A program made the position numbers and the translations under genes. 34,601 nt of DNA from Candidatus Thorarchaeota archaeon MP8T_1 (GTDB taxonomy: Archaea; Asgardarchaeota; Thorarchaeia; Thorarchaeales; Thorarchaeaceae), in contig PJER01000026.1 of the NCBI GenBank assembly GCA_002825465.1, positions 1 to 34,601 of the forward strand. The letters are read 5' to 3'. This document shows positions 14,453 to 23,503 of the stretch, one piece after another. The notes beneath the pieces were generated by a model. It saw only the letters and a list, made by a program, of their open reading frames with translations. It was not told the origin of the DNA and did no database searches. Each line of letters begins with the position of its first letter. Position 1 is the stretch's first letter.

Positions 14453-15835
14453 ATGGCCTATCACAAGACTCCATTGAAATATGGTGACAAAGTCATCGAT
14501 GAGTTCATTCCGAAAGAAGTCTCTGATGTGACCGTCTTACGTGTTGATGAATACAAACCTGATTTTACAGACTTGACAAGCAAACTCAATGAAGTATTAG
14601 ATTCTCCAATTGGATCAAAACCCTTCGACGAATTGGTACAGGAAATCTATAGTGAGGGTAAGAGAATCCTCTTCATGGTCGACGATAAGACACGACCAAA
14701 CATACATACAAAGATTTTACTTCCACTTGTCGCTGAGCGTCTACTCAGTAACGGAGTAAAGAAAGAGGACATTGGAATCATCATCTCTTCCGGTTCTCAT
14801 GTTGTGGCAAGTCCAAAGGAAGTTGAATCGCGTATCCTCGGTACAGAGTTATACAAGGTCTGGGGTGATAATGTTCTCACTCATGACTGTGATAGCGGAA
14901 ATGAAAAGGTTGGAGAGACCTCCCGAGGGACGCCAATTCTTATTGACAAGCAAGTTTTAGAATCGAGTCTGTTGATTCCTCTCTCTGATAGCGAATATCA
15001 TTACTTTGCTGGACAAGCTGGCACAGTAAAATTGTTCTGTCCTGGAGTGGCTGGTCGTGAGACCATCAGAATCAATCATCCTCGAATGTTCGATCTTGAG
15101 AAGGGATTCCACTCTGACTGCAGATTAGGCAACACAGAAGGCAATCCTGTGATTCAAGATATGATTGAAATCACTACCATCATGAAGAAACGAATTCCTA
15201 TCTTCTGTGTTGACACTATTGTCAATGATGGTGAGATAGTCTATCTTCAGGCTGGTGATATCATAGAATGTCACAAGGCTGCATCTCCACCACTTCGAAA
15301 ATTACGAGTGGTTGATGTTGATGAGCCAGGCGATATGGTCTTTGTGTCTGTAGGTGAACTAGGAGTCAACCTCTACCAAGCTGGTAAAGGAGTACATGCT
15401 GCCTGGAATGCCCTTCGTCATGATAGAAAGGGGTGGATTGTCCTTCTTGCTCCATGTGAAGATGGTATTGGATCTGCAGCTTATGCGGAGGCAATGCAAG
15501 CTGCAAAGGATCTTGAAGTGAAGGATGCCCTTCGCTTCGTAATCGAAACATATGGGTCTGAAAAGACCTTCAAGATTGGTAACCAGAAACCTCCAGATCT
15601 CTTCAGAATTCTTCTCGATGTAGCTGAAGGGAATATCAAAGTGATAAGTGAGCTTGATCCTGATGAGCTAAGGTCCGTCTACCGAATGGAAGGTTGTTCA
15701 GTGGATGACCCCAGTCAGGTCCAAGGAAAACTCAGAGACCTAGTCACAAGATTCCTCAAAGAGAATCCAGAACCCAAGATCTACGTACTTGAAGATGCAG
15801 GTCTCTTAATTAATGTAAAGAAACAGATCAATTAG
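14453..15835 (+). CDS. LarA-type nickel-pincer lactate racemase family protein
   Basis: Member of the LarA/DUF2088 family, which uses the nickel pincer nucleotide for racemisation or epimerisation of 2-hydroxyacids. With ATG 14453 as residue 1, the signature MVDDKTRPN gives Asp78 and Arg81. SSGSH holds His116, SEYHYFAG holds His183, GTVK holds Lys193 and RINH holds His209. The spacing from His183 to Lys193 (10) and to His209 (26) equals that of His174, Lys184 and His200 in Lactobacillus LarA, so the cofactor pocket seems intact. The frame extends to TTG 14396; ATG 14441 and ATG 14453 are both better starts, and a GGGGA precedes 14453. No larB, larC or larE lies in the window. Substrate is not determined by these motifs. 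Confidence 0.83.
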   Translation: MAYHKTPLKYGDKVIDEFIPKEVSDVTVLRVDEYKPDFTDLTSKLNEVLDSPIGSKPFDELVQEIYSEGKRILFMVDDKTRPNIHTKILLPLVAERLLSNGVKKEDIGIIISSGSHVVASPKEVESRILGTELYKVWGDNVLTHDCDSGNEKVGETSRGTPILIDKQVLESSLLIPLSDSEYHYFAGQAGTVKLFCPGVAGRETIRINHPRMFDLEKGFHSDCRLGNTEGNPVIQDMIEITTIMKKRIPIFCVDTIVNDGEIVYLQAGDIIECHKAASPPLRKLRVVDVDEPGDMVFVSVGELGVNLYQAGKGVHAAWNALRHDRKGWIVLLAPCEDGIGSAAYAEAMQAAKDLEVKDALRFVIETYGSEKTFKIGNQKPPDLFRILLDVAEGNIKVISELDPDELRSVYRMEGCSVDDPSQVQGKLRDLVTRFLKENPEPKIYVLEDAGLLINVKKQIN

Positions 15836-15847
15836 AAAAAATGTGAG

Positions 15848-15880
15848 AGGACCGATTTCTCGGTCCTATCTTTTCGTTTA
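15848..15880. terminator. Hairpin terminator between convergent genes
   Basis: A perfect 8-bp stem, AGGACCGA (15848-15855) with TCGGTCCT (15860-15867) around a TTTC loop, is followed by a T-rich tract on the plus strand. It lies 12 nt after the LarA-like stop and just before the convergent peptidase stop at 15878. Confidence 0.65.
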
Positions 15881-17377
15881 TTTTCTCTGCCTAACTAGAT
15901 AGATTGCGACAGCTAGAATTAGGATAGCTGAACCTACAATCACTGTAGGCATCGATGCATCTAGTAGTTCAGCATCGTTTGGTAGGTCCAAGGCCGCTTC
16001 TAGAGCATCTGCTGCTGCATCCCAGCAGTTTGCAATATCGAAGAGGTGGTCATGAATCTCATCTAGTCCATCTTGATGGTTTCCGATTGACTCCTCTAGG
16101 TTTCCTGAAGTTTGGAAATCAGAGGCTATACCTTCAAAGGTATTGAAAAGGAGAGTATCTCTCGATTTTATTCCTACAATAGTTTGTATTGATTCATTGC
16201 AGGTCAGTACTTCAAAATGGGGTATCGCATCATCAGCTGCGTCGATGAAAGCAGTTAGATCTACTCCGGAAAGTATGTTTTGAATTGTATCTAAACCATG
16301 GAGATATCCATGATACTGAATAGTTAGGAACATTTCCATGCTATGACCTAAACTCAGCAATGCTTCATCCTTGTAAATTTCCTGAAAATATCTTGCATAC
16401 TCTGCAATACTATCAACAGTTAGATCAAGTCCCAATCCACTGAATGCACTCTTTCCAGGGCTGAGGTAAAATGCATCAAATTCTGGAAAGTATTCTAAGC
16501 GGTCTCCTCGAAGTCTTTCAACGAGATACTCACCAAGTCTTTCTTCAAAGTTATCAATAGGACCTGTTCCTTGCGTGAGTTTGAAGGTAACATACCCTGC
16601 ACTTTGCCATGTCTTGTCGAAATTGACATACGACATTGTATAGTTCCATCTTCCATCATCAGGATATCCCGCATCATCTCCGAATAGTCCAACACCTGGG
16701 TCCTGAATGTAGATTTCCTGTGATGTATCATTATAACCGACAATTGTGATTGCATGGGCTACACCAGATACATCTAATGGAGCTCCATATTGTCTGTAAT
16801 CCGCATAATCATCTGGTGGAAGATAATAGAGGTCTACAGCAACTGCAAGGGGAATGCCAGAACTTATCGTATCTCGAACTATATCAAATGGATCTGGAGT
16901 TGTAGAGTTTGCAAAGTCGACGTATTCCACACTGAGTCTATCATAATTATCAGCTCCTCCCCTTCCAAAGGGTTCACGAGTATCAAGATAGGTAGTGAAT
17001 TCTAATCCGTAAAGGTCGAAGAAGAGTTGGAGATATTCTGGTTGTCGAATCAACACACCTGGATAGAAGCTTCTAGTTTGATCAATACCGATATAGATTG
17101 CAGAGAAACCCGTCCCCATCGCAGAAAAGAGATCATGTAAATCCAAGTCTATGCCCATACTTTGGAGAACCATTGAGATGGCTGCTGAAGCACAGTAGCC
17201 ATTGACTTCTTGCCAGACATAGGGTACATTTTGGATATAGTATGCATCAGGAATCTGACTTAGTAGATTGGTCTCAATCTGTTGCATATTGCTATTATCT
17301 GCGTTCATTCCAACAGGTGAGGAAACTAGCGGTAGGAGGATCACTAGTAAGAATACAATTCTGTACTTAGATTGCAT
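15878..17377 (-). CDS. Extracytoplasmic C39-like cysteine peptidase with C-terminal anchor
   Basis: Papain-like peptidase of the C39-like (PF13529-type) group. A signal peptide (about 5-22) directs it outside. The catalytic region shows Gln56 and Cys62 in WQEVNGYCASAAISMVLQ, His208 in VAHAITIVGYND and Asp226 in YIQDPG, the full set expected. The C-terminal half (about 260-470) is helical without a known domain, and one membrane helix (about 473-495) with a short basic tail anchors the protein. It starts 3 nt after the ABC permease stop, so it belongs to that operon. Unlike bacteriocin exporters, the peptidase is not fused to the ATPase and sits on the outer side. It could trim or degrade peptides exported or sensed by the ABC unit; that is inference. 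Confidence 0.78.
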   Translation of the reverse strand: MQSKYRIVFLLVILLPLVSSPVGMNADNSNMQQIETNLLSQIPDAYYIQNVPYVWQEVNGYCASAAISMVLQSMGIDLDLHDLFSAMGTGFSAIYIGIDQTRSFYPGVLIRQPEYLQLFFDLYGLEFTTYLDTREPFGRGGADNYDRLSVEYVDFANSTTPDPFDIVRDTISSGIPLAVAVDLYYLPPDDYADYRQYGAPLDVSGVAHAITIVGYNDTSQEIYIQDPGVGLFGDDAGYPDDGRWNYTMSYVNFDKTWQSAGYVTFKLTQGTGPIDNFEERLGEYLVERLRGDRLEYFPEFDAFYLSPGKSAFSGLGLDLTVDSIAEYARYFQEIYKDEALLSLGHSMEMFLTIQYHGYLHGLDTIQNILSGVDLTAFIDAADDAIPHFEVLTCNESIQTIVGIKSRDTLLFNTFEGIASDFQTSGNLEESIGNHQDGLDEIHDHLFDIANCWDAAADALEAALDLPNDAELLDASMPTVIVGSAILILAVAIYLVRQRK

Positions 17378-17380
17378 CTT

Positions 17381-19027
17381 CTACACAACCTCCGAAATAT
17401 TGAGCTTGATAGCTCCAGCAATCAATATGACCAGACCAACTAGAGGTGGTGGAATTATCGAAATTATTAATGCTGATGCTAAAGATCCCTGAGTTATTGC
17501 TGCCAAGATGCCTGGAATAAGACCCACCATGAGTGATATTACTGTAATGAGGATTGTTGCGACTGTGTTAATTGTAAATGCACTACTGGATGAGTCATCG
17601 TACGATGGATTGAATGCAGTGATTCCCACTCCGATGAAAATACCACTCACTACTATAGCATAGACATATACAAACATCAATACAGTTGTCGATATAGTGA
17701 ACTGCAAGAGGAATCCCGTAAAGACAGATGGAAGAAAAGCTATGAAGCTTGCTAGCATCATATATGAGAGAACTCTCGCAGCAATGAATTTTAGAATTCC
17801 TCCTGGTGAACCTTTCAATATCCAGAGTTGGTCTTGGCTATCTAGCAGACCTATTCCACCGAAGACAATACCCCCAAATATGCCCAACATCATGCCTATT
17901 GAAAGACAGCTCATGACTGGAATGAAAATGGGATCATCTACCACACTCGTCAATAGACCAGTGGATAGAAGTAAAGGAATCATCAGACTCAGGAAAGTTG
18001 CATAGGAAATTTTAGCTACATTCTGCAATTTCCTTGTGTAATCTTTCAGTGATGTGGCTACAATGATTCCAAACTTCGAGCCAAAGACTCTCTTGACTCC
18101 TCGTATGCCAATGTTCTCTCGACCAACTGTTGTTACTTTACTCGATCCAAAGCCTGAGCTCATACTGAACAGAGTATCTGCACTTCTAAATCCAATAACA
18201 TAGACTGCAAATGCGAATCCACAGACCAATGCCAGGCTAATGACTGGACTGATTTGAATCCAATAATTCTGAATATTGGCAATGGATGAAGGCAAGAGCG
18301 AACTCTCACTCACAGATATCCACGAAAGAATATCAGCAACCCATGTTGAAGGGAGAAGCATTGATACTTCTAGTCCCATTAGTGAAACTATTGCATCTGT
18401 CCAATATATTGCACTCATTGAGGGAAGGAACATAATCGGAACCATTGCCCAGCTAAGTGCCTTAGCTATGTCGTCGCCTCTTGGTGATTGTCCTATCTTT
18501 GCATGTAGTGCAGTACCGATAACATTGGAGATCCAGATTGTTGTGAGACCGAATAAAATGATGATTGCATACATCAGCAATTGCCCTAGAATTGAAACAT
18601 TGTAAGCGTATACAAAAGGTGTTATAATGACCGATGATAGGATAAGAGTAATCAGTCCGTAAACGGGAACTTTACCCAGATATGTTCCGAATAGAATGTC
18701 CCTTGTTTTCACATTACTACTGAAGAGAATATCCCACTGGTCTGTCTTAAGATTCTCAAGACTATTAGATAGAGGAATAATCAGAACCATGAGCCAGATT
18801 ACCAGCATCATTGTTCTCATCAGGCCTGGAAGAGATGTCGCTAGTATCAAATCGAAACCAGCACCATACGCCGCCAAAAAGAATGAGACAATTTTGGGAA
18901 TTCCAAATAATACGATCACCAATGAAACTGCTATCAATGCTGGATACAGTATTTTCCTTGCTCTGTGAAGTTTCACAGTTCGTACAAGGAACTCAGCTTT
19001 TGCAATAGGCCACCATTTCCCTGGCAC
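17381..19027 (-). CDS. ABC-2 type transporter permease
   Basis: Integral membrane protein of 548 aa with roughly twelve hydrophobic helices in two sets separated by a polar region (about 265-335). No nucleotide-binding motif. Position directly after an ABC ATPase identifies it as the permease of an export-type system; the overall look fits ABC-2 permeases, with cytosolic N-terminus KWWPIAKAEFLVRTVKL. Start GTG 19027 lies 1 nt past the ATPase stop and 6 nt after GGAGGC, which overlaps the end of the ATPase gene, so translation is coupled. Because it has about twelve helices it may function without a second permease. Substrate unknown; the downstream secreted peptidase hints at a peptide or protein cargo. 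Confidence 0.83.
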   Translation of the reverse strand: MPGKWWPIAKAEFLVRTVKLHRARKILYPALIAVSLVIVLFGIPKIVSFFLAAYGAGFDLILATSLPGLMRTMMLVIWLMVLIIPLSNSLENLKTDQWDILFSSNVKTRDILFGTYLGKVPVYGLITLILSSVIITPFVYAYNVSILGQLLMYAIIILFGLTTIWISNVIGTALHAKIGQSPRGDDIAKALSWAMVPIMFLPSMSAIYWTDAIVSLMGLEVSMLLPSTWVADILSWISVSESSLLPSSIANIQNYWIQISPVISLALVCGFAFAVYVIGFRSADTLFSMSSGFGSSKVTTVGRENIGIRGVKRVFGSKFGIIVATSLKDYTRKLQNVAKISYATFLSLMIPLLLSTGLLTSVVDDPIFIPVMSCLSIGMMLGIFGGIVFGGIGLLDSQDQLWILKGSPGGILKFIAARVLSYMMLASFIAFLPSVFTGFLLQFTISTTVLMFVYVYAIVVSGIFIGVGITAFNPSYDDSSSSAFTINTVATILITVISLMVGLIPGILAAITQGSLASALIISIIPPPLVGLVILIAGAIKLNISEVV

Positions 19028-19028
19028 T

Positions 19029-19802
19029 CTATTGCCTCCAGCTCAGAAGTTTTTCTCTATCTATCTGACCACCTACAATCTTGAGATATGCTTCCTCAAG
19101 ATCACTGACACCCATTTGGTCTACAATATCATGAGGTGCACCTAGAGTTGTTAGAGAACCTTCGTTTAGAATACCTATGACATCACAGGTATCCTCTGCA
19201 AAGCTTGTCATGTGAGTGCAAATGAAGAACGTTGTGTCAGTCTCTTCTGCTAGTACTAAAATCAAATCCTTGACAAGAGCACTAGCTGATGGATCAAGAC
19301 GTGAAGTGGGTTCATCTAGAAACACGAGCTTTGGCTCATGAAGTAGAGTACTTGCAACGAGTACTTTCTGTTTCATTCCTGATGAATATGACTCAAGGAG
19401 ATCATTTCTCCGACCTTCTAACCCTAACATACCTAGAAGTGAATCAATTCGTCTGGTCAACGAATCACCGCCTAAGTTGTTAAGAGCTCCAATGAATTCG
19501 AGAAACTCTACTGCTGAGAGTTTTGAGTAGAGACCCGGCGACTCAGGAAGTAATCCTGTAATTGCTTTGATATCATTACGTTGAGTACCAATATCAAAAC
19601 CACAGACAGTAGCATTGCCACTTGTTTGTTTTAGAAGCCCTGAGAGAATCCTCACAGTGGTAGTCTTGCCTGCCCCATTTGGACCCAAAAAACCAAAGCG
19701 ACTACCTGCGAAAACTTCGAGATCTAGATTTCTTACAGCTTGAACGGAACCAAAAGATTTGCTCAAACTTTCCGTACGAATTACTGAAGAATTATTTGAC
19801 AT
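19029..19802 (-). CDS. ABC transporter ATP-binding protein
   Basis: Canonical ABC ATPase of 257 aa. Walker A is GPNGAGKTT (about 39-47). The Q-loop region is TGLLPESPGLY. The signature is YSSGMKQKV. Walker B is LVFLDEPTSRLDP, and the switch His is in ICTHMTSFAE. The FGPNGAGKTTTVRILSGLLKQTSGNATVCGFDI pattern places it in the drug-export/ABC-2 (CcmA/NatA-like) class. First gene of an operon with the permease and a C39-like peptidase. A TATA box and palindromes precede it. Confidence 0.93.
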   Translation of the reverse strand: MSNNSSVIRTESLSKSFGSVQAVRNLDLEVFAGSRFGFLGPNGAGKTTTVRILSGLLKQTSGNATVCGFDIGTQRNDIKAITGLLPESPGLYSKLSAVEFLEFIGALNNLGGDSLTRRIDSLLGMLGLEGRRNDLLESYSSGMKQKVLVASTLLHEPKLVFLDEPTSRLDPSASALVKDLILVLAEETDTTFFICTHMTSFAEDTCDVIGILNEGSLTTLGAPHDIVDQMGVSDLEEAYLKIVGGQIDREKLLSWRQ

Positions 19803-19830
19803 AATTTTATACCTTTTCTTGCCGAAAATT

Positions 19831-19858
19831 GTTTACAATTATATGGTAAACTATTACC
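19831..19858 (-). promoter_or_regulatory. Overlapping palindromes at the ABC operon start site
   Basis: Two nested inverted repeats: GTTTAC (19831-19836) with GTAAAC (19846-19851), and the perfect GGTAA-N4-TTACC (19845-19858). They lie 5-32 nt downstream of the TATA box, covering the expected start site, as a repressor site would. No cognate regulator is obvious in the neighbourhood. Confidence 0.45.
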
Positions 19859-19862
19859 AAAG

Positions 19863-19870
19863 CATATAAA
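19863..19870 (-). promoter_or_regulatory. TATA box of the ABC-peptidase operon
   Basis: TTTATATG on the minus strand, giving a predicted start near 19840 and a leader of about 38 nt before the ATPase ATG at 19802. Confidence 0.5.
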
Positions 19871-19981
19871 CACTTGTAGCGGCGCAACTTGTGATTTCTA
19901 CTTTAGGCATTGGTTTTCTACATAAAAGTGAACCATATAGTGAGATTTTGAGCTAAGCATTTTAAGATTGCAAAGGTTTGG

Positions 19982-20010
19982 GCTAGAGAGCCATTTGAAG
20001 ACTCTCTAGC
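19982..20010 (-). terminator. Hairpin downstream of cysS
   Basis: A perfect 9-bp stem GCTAGAGAG (19982-19990) with CTCTCTAGC (20002-20010), 35 nt beyond the cysS stop. No strong T tract follows on the minus strand, so it may be an RNA 3' end stabiliser rather than a terminator. The rest of the 19803-20045 gap holds the ABC promoter and nothing else I can recognise. Confidence 0.4.
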
Positions 20011-20045
20011 AATAATCATGATTTTGTTCTCGTGGTTTGGTCTGG

Positions 20046-21479
20046 CTAACTCATCTTCCACGTTGGTCCATCTTTGGTGTCTGCTATTGTGATGCCAAGT
20101 TCACCAAGACGGTCTCTTATTTGATCTGATTTCGCGTAGTCCTTAGCTTTTCTTGCTTCTTCACGAAGTTCAAGCAGGAATTCCACAACACCCTTGAGTG
20201 CCTCAGATGCTCCTGAATCACTAGCAGCATCGCCTGCTGTCAGGCTAATTCCCAGAATTCCAACCAGTTCTGAGAGGACTGAGAGTGCTTCTCTAAGAAC
20301 TGCTGCTCCTCCAACCTCATTGGTGTGTGTATTGATCTCACGAATGAAGGTAAATATCTCAGCAAGTGCACCTGGAGTGTTGAAGTCATCATTCATTGAT
20401 GCCTCAAATCCTACACGCACTTTCTTTGATGCTTCTGCAAGTTTCTTGTCTGCATCTGTTTCTCTGCTACCTGACTTCTCTAGGATTGAGATTCTTCCCT
20501 TGATCGTATCTGCAGCATTCTTGATTCTCTCTAATGATTGAATTGCCTGTTTCAGCGCACCATCGTTATAGTCAAGCGGCTGACCATACTGACCTGATAC
20601 TAGGTATAATCGTACTGCTTGGTGGTCGTAGTTGTCGAGCACTTCCCTTGCTGTAGAGAAGTTCTGTTCTGACTTTGACATCTTCTCACTGTTGATTGTA
20701 AGGAATCCATTGTGTAACCAGTACTTGACCGGTGTATCGATACCGTAGGCTGCAGCGGACTGTGCAATCTCATTCTCATGATGCGGAAAGATCAGGTCTT
20801 GTCCTCCACCATGAATGTCGAAGGGAAGTCCAAGGTAGTACTTTCCCATGACTGAACATTCAGCGTGCCAACCTGGTCTTCCTTTGCCCCATGGGCTATC
20901 CCATGAAGGCTCACCAGGTTTCTCTGCTTTCCAGAGGGCAAAGTCTCGAGGGTCTCTCTTGTTCTCATCCACATCTACGCGTGCACCAGATGCAAGTTCA
21001 TCCATTGGTATTCTGGAGAGTCCTCCATATGATGAGAAGGCTGGAACATTGAAGTATACGTCACCATTGACATCATAACCAATTCCATTCTTGATGATGA
21101 GTTCCACCATCTCTACGATATCATCAATGTGTTCTGTTGCACGAGGATTCGCAGTTGCAGGTTTCAGATTGAGTTGCTTTGCTATCAATTGATACTCTGC
21201 AATGAACTTGGCTGCTAATTCACTGACTGGAATTCCCTGTTCATTGGAACGATTGATCATCTTGTCATCAATGTCAGTGAAATTGGTGATGTACTGAACA
21301 CGATAACCCAGATACTCAAGGTACCGGCGAATTGTGTCAAATACAGCGAATGACCTGGCATTGCCTATGTGGGGATAGTCATAGACTGTGGGACCACAGA
21401 CGTACATTCGAACATTGTTTCCATCAAGTGGTTTGAATTCCTCTTTCTGCCGGGTTAATGTGTTGTTTACTTTGAGCAT
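20046..21479 (-). CDS. cysS: Cysteinyl-tRNA synthetase
   Basis: Class I aminoacyl-tRNA synthetase charging tRNA-Cys. The zinc and active-site motif MYVCGPTVYDYPHIGNARS holds the HIGH-type HIGN. ITNFTDIDDKMINR, the zinc-ligand segments GWHAECS and FPHHENEIAQS, and NSEKMSKSEQNF (KMSKS loop) are all present. The DALR/anticodon part follows (DDFNTPGALAEIF), then the usual C-terminal LRDRLGELGI-type end (SDQIRDRLGELGITIADTKDGPTW). The frame opens at 21530, but the family N-terminus LKVNNTLTRQKEEF and a TATA-like CTTTTTATAG at 21511-21520 indicate ATG 21479 as start, preceded by GGTGGGTAG. About 477 aa is normal length. Housekeeping gene; nothing unusual. Confidence 0.97.
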   Translation of the reverse strand: MLKVNNTLTRQKEEFKPLDGNNVRMYVCGPTVYDYPHIGNARSFAVFDTIRRYLEYLGYRVQYITNFTDIDDKMINRSNEQGIPVSELAAKFIAEYQLIAKQLNLKPATANPRATEHIDDIVEMVELIIKNGIGYDVNGDVYFNVPAFSSYGGLSRIPMDELASGARVDVDENKRDPRDFALWKAEKPGEPSWDSPWGKGRPGWHAECSVMGKYYLGLPFDIHGGGQDLIFPHHENEIAQSAAAYGIDTPVKYWLHNGFLTINSEKMSKSEQNFSTAREVLDNYDHQAVRLYLVSGQYGQPLDYNDGALKQAIQSLERIKNAADTIKGRISILEKSGSRETDADKKLAEASKKVRVGFEASMNDDFNTPGALAEIFTFIREINTHTNEVGGAAVLREALSVLSELVGILGISLTAGDAASDSGASEALKGVVEFLLELREEARKAKDYAKSDQIRDRLGELGITIADTKDGPTWKMS

Positions 21480-21510
21480 TATCACTACCCACCTTTGCCT
21501 TTCTTTGATT

Positions 21511-21520
21511 CTATAAAAAG
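21511..21520 (-). promoter_or_regulatory. TATA-like box of cysS
   Basis: CTTTTTATAG on the minus strand, 32-41 nt before the chosen ATG. It lies inside the longer open frame, which supports the shorter start. Confidence 0.4.
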
Positions 21521-21590
21521 GCGTCTGCAAAGATTGCCAGTATTTTCTAAATTACTCTCAAAAACTTGAAGGTATGGCAGTACAGCTACT

Positions 21591-21869
21591 TCATTGCCAT
21601 TTGTAACCATTGATTTCAACATTGTCATTCTCGCTAATATAGACCAAGTGTTGCTGAGCATCATTCATGAGCCAGATATGCAATTTTGAATCTTTGAGAG
21701 CATCTAGCATCTTTGTTCGCTCATCAGAACCAAGTCCCATCACTTTTAGGAAACTTGGTAAATTGATTATACGGTCTGTGTTCTTTTTTGCGGCTGCAAG
21801 TATTCTCTCCTTCGAACCAGCAACCAATTTTAGAATGTCACCATCACGTAGCACAGCTTTGATTCTCAT
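21591..21869 (-). CDS. Small hypothetical protein
   Basis: Unrecognised 92-aa frame. It is Lys/Asp-rich and soluble, with a predicted helical middle (DGDILKLVAGSKERILAAAKKN, then LPSFLKVMGLGSDERTKMLDAL) and a beta-like end (LHIWLMNDAQQHLVYISEN). No cysteines and no known motif. The residue pattern looks coding, and it is isolated between cysS and the divergent GNAT gene. No clear ribosome binding site. Moderately likely to be real. Confidence 0.5.
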   Translation of the reverse strand: MRIKAVLRDGDILKLVAGSKERILAAAKKNTDRIINLPSFLKVMGLGSDERTKMLDALKDSKLHIWLMNDAQQHLVYISENDNVEINGYKWQ

Positions 21870-21982
21870 CTTACTCGTGTTGATACAATTCTCTCTGCTT
21901 CATAAGGAAATCGATTGATTCTTTCACAAATTCTTATCAATCTCCGATGTATTCCCTCTCAGGCTGGACTGGAGTGTCTTTG

Positions 21983-22963
21983 ATGGAAATTATTCAGAGT
22001 AAGGACTGGCCACCTTACAAAGTAGTATGGCAGAAGTGTATGAAGGATTACTACTGGTACAAGGATGACCCTGTATTTGATTGGAACAAGTATGAAGAAC
22101 TAGAAGATATGGAAAATGAGTTTGGAAAACCCGGCAATGTATTCCTTGAAGCTCATGATGACGATAAGGTCGTTGGAGTTTTCGGTTTTCGCCATCGTGG
22201 AAGGATGGCAACATTAAGACGCTGGGAACCTGCCACTTTTGAACCCCCATCTGATCGTAGGGTTCATCAAGCATTACTCACTCACACTCTAAACTATCTC
22301 TCGGAAAAGGGAGTTGAGCGTGTAAGAGTTCTCATTAAACACCCTGCAGAGAATCCCAAAGTAACTGAACATCTTTCGAATCTCTTTTTCCAGAATGGTT
22401 TTACAAGATATCAACCAGACAGTATTGATTTAGTTACCAAGCTTGATGATATTCCAGAACCGCCAAGAATCAATAGTAGTGTTTCTATCAATTCAGAAAT
22501 ACCAATTTCTCCAGAGACCTTAGGAGAGTATATCATTCGCGCATATGGAACAACCCCTGAAGATCTAGCAATTCATAGTTTTGATGAATCTGTTACTGAT
22601 TATGACACAGCTGTTGCTGCATTTAGTTCTATAATGAAAGGACGACTAGGTCTTTCACCTGAGGATTTCTATAAACTGGCTTTTGTAAATAACGAACCAG
22701 CAGGTTTCATTGGTGGCTTTATCAGCGAGTCCAAGCATAAGCCAGTTATTGGAGTCCTTGGACCACTTGGAGTTTTTCCGGAATATAGACATCAAGGGAT
22801 TGGAGTATTGCTTGTATCTGAACTCTTCAAATCAATGAAGAAACATGGTTGTGAGTACGCCGCAGTAGGGACTCCATTAGCAAACACAAATGCCATCAAT
22901 ATGTACCAGAAAGCTGGGTACAGGATCAATTGCATTCTAATTCATCTAGAAAAGACTCTCTAG
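21983..22963 (+). CDS. Tandem GNAT-fold N-acetyltransferase
   Basis: Acyl-CoA-dependent N-acetyltransferase with two GNAT-like halves. The first (to about residue 140) is degenerate, with VFLEAHDDDKVVGVFGFRHRG and a YLSEKGVERVRVLIKHP segment. The second holds the canonical motif A, GVLGPLGVFPEYRHQGIGVLLVSELF, and motif B, NAINMYQKAGYRI, so it should bind acetyl-CoA. ATG 21983 (MEIIQSKDWPPY) is preferred over ATG 21947 because GGAG lies 9 nt before it. Stop is 5 nt from the convergent DinB stop. Substrate unknown. Confidence 0.85.
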   Translation: MEIIQSKDWPPYKVVWQKCMKDYYWYKDDPVFDWNKYEELEDMENEFGKPGNVFLEAHDDDKVVGVFGFRHRGRMATLRRWEPATFEPPSDRRVHQALLTHTLNYLSEKGVERVRVLIKHPAENPKVTEHLSNLFFQNGFTRYQPDSIDLVTKLDDIPEPPRINSSVSINSEIPISPETLGEYIIRAYGTTPEDLAIHSFDESVTDYDTAVAAFSSIMKGRLGLSPEDFYKLAFVNNEPAGFIGGFISESKHKPVIGVLGPLGVFPEYRHQGIGVLLVSELFKSMKKHGCEYAAVGTPLANTNAINMYQKAGYRINCILIHLEKTL

Positions 22964-22968
22964 ATAAT

Positions 22969-23457
22969 CTATACCCACTTTGCCGTTTTGCTGCCCCAGT
23001 CACGAAGTGTCTTACTCAGTTCCCCAATATGATGCATATTATGGCGGAGTAAGTAAATCAGTTTTTCAAAGACTGACTCAAACCAATGAAACTCATCATT
23101 TGCAATCAGGTTTTCCATAGTCATAGATGATAGTGTCTTGGTCACAAGTTCTTCTATGTCTCTTAGATAATCCGTAACAATTTCTTTCGTTATCTTGGGT
23201 AGAATTTCTTTTTCTACATCTATCCCTTTTTCCCAATGATATCCTGCTCTATCACCCCATTTCATTTTGTCAGGACTATCTTGGATGTAGAAGTTCATCG
23301 TTTCTACAACGTGATATGCATTATAGGAAAAATACCAGTCACCGGTTCCATCATGCCAGCGGTCATCTGGAATATTCTCAAGGGCAGTTCGTAGCATTTT
23401 CATACTTGATTGAAATTGCTTCAATAACCAGTTTGGTATATTTTTGTTCGGACTCAT
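22969..23457 (-). CDS. DinB-family four-helix protein
   Basis: DinB/YfiT-like metal-binding four-helix bundle. Metal-ligand His are seen at His49 (AYHVVETMNFY) and at His139 and His143 (LLRHNMHHIGELSKTLR), the usual H...HxxxH arrangement. The DRWHDGTGDWYFSYNAYHVVET segment is typical. ATG 23457 follows GGAGAG by 6 nt. Members include thiol transferases with bacillithiol or mycothiol; which cofactor would serve here is unknown. Codirectional with the MFS gene 46 nt upstream. Confidence 0.82.
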   Translation of the reverse strand: MSPNKNIPNWLLKQFQSSMKMLRTALENIPDDRWHDGTGDWYFSYNAYHVVETMNFYIQDSPDKMKWGDRAGYHWEKGIDVEKEILPKITKEIVTDYLRDIEELVTKTLSSMTMENLIANDEFHWFESVFEKLIYLLRHNMHHIGELSKTLRDWGSKTAKWV

Positions 23458-23503
23458 TTTCTTCTCTCCAATTCCAAGTCAATGCAATTTCATATGTGCT
23501 TTA

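Noticed and set aside
20194..20541. Plus-strand frame of 115 aa inside cysS
   Set aside because: Antisense shadow of a clear cysS gene with low-complexity Ser/Ala content and no ribosome binding site.
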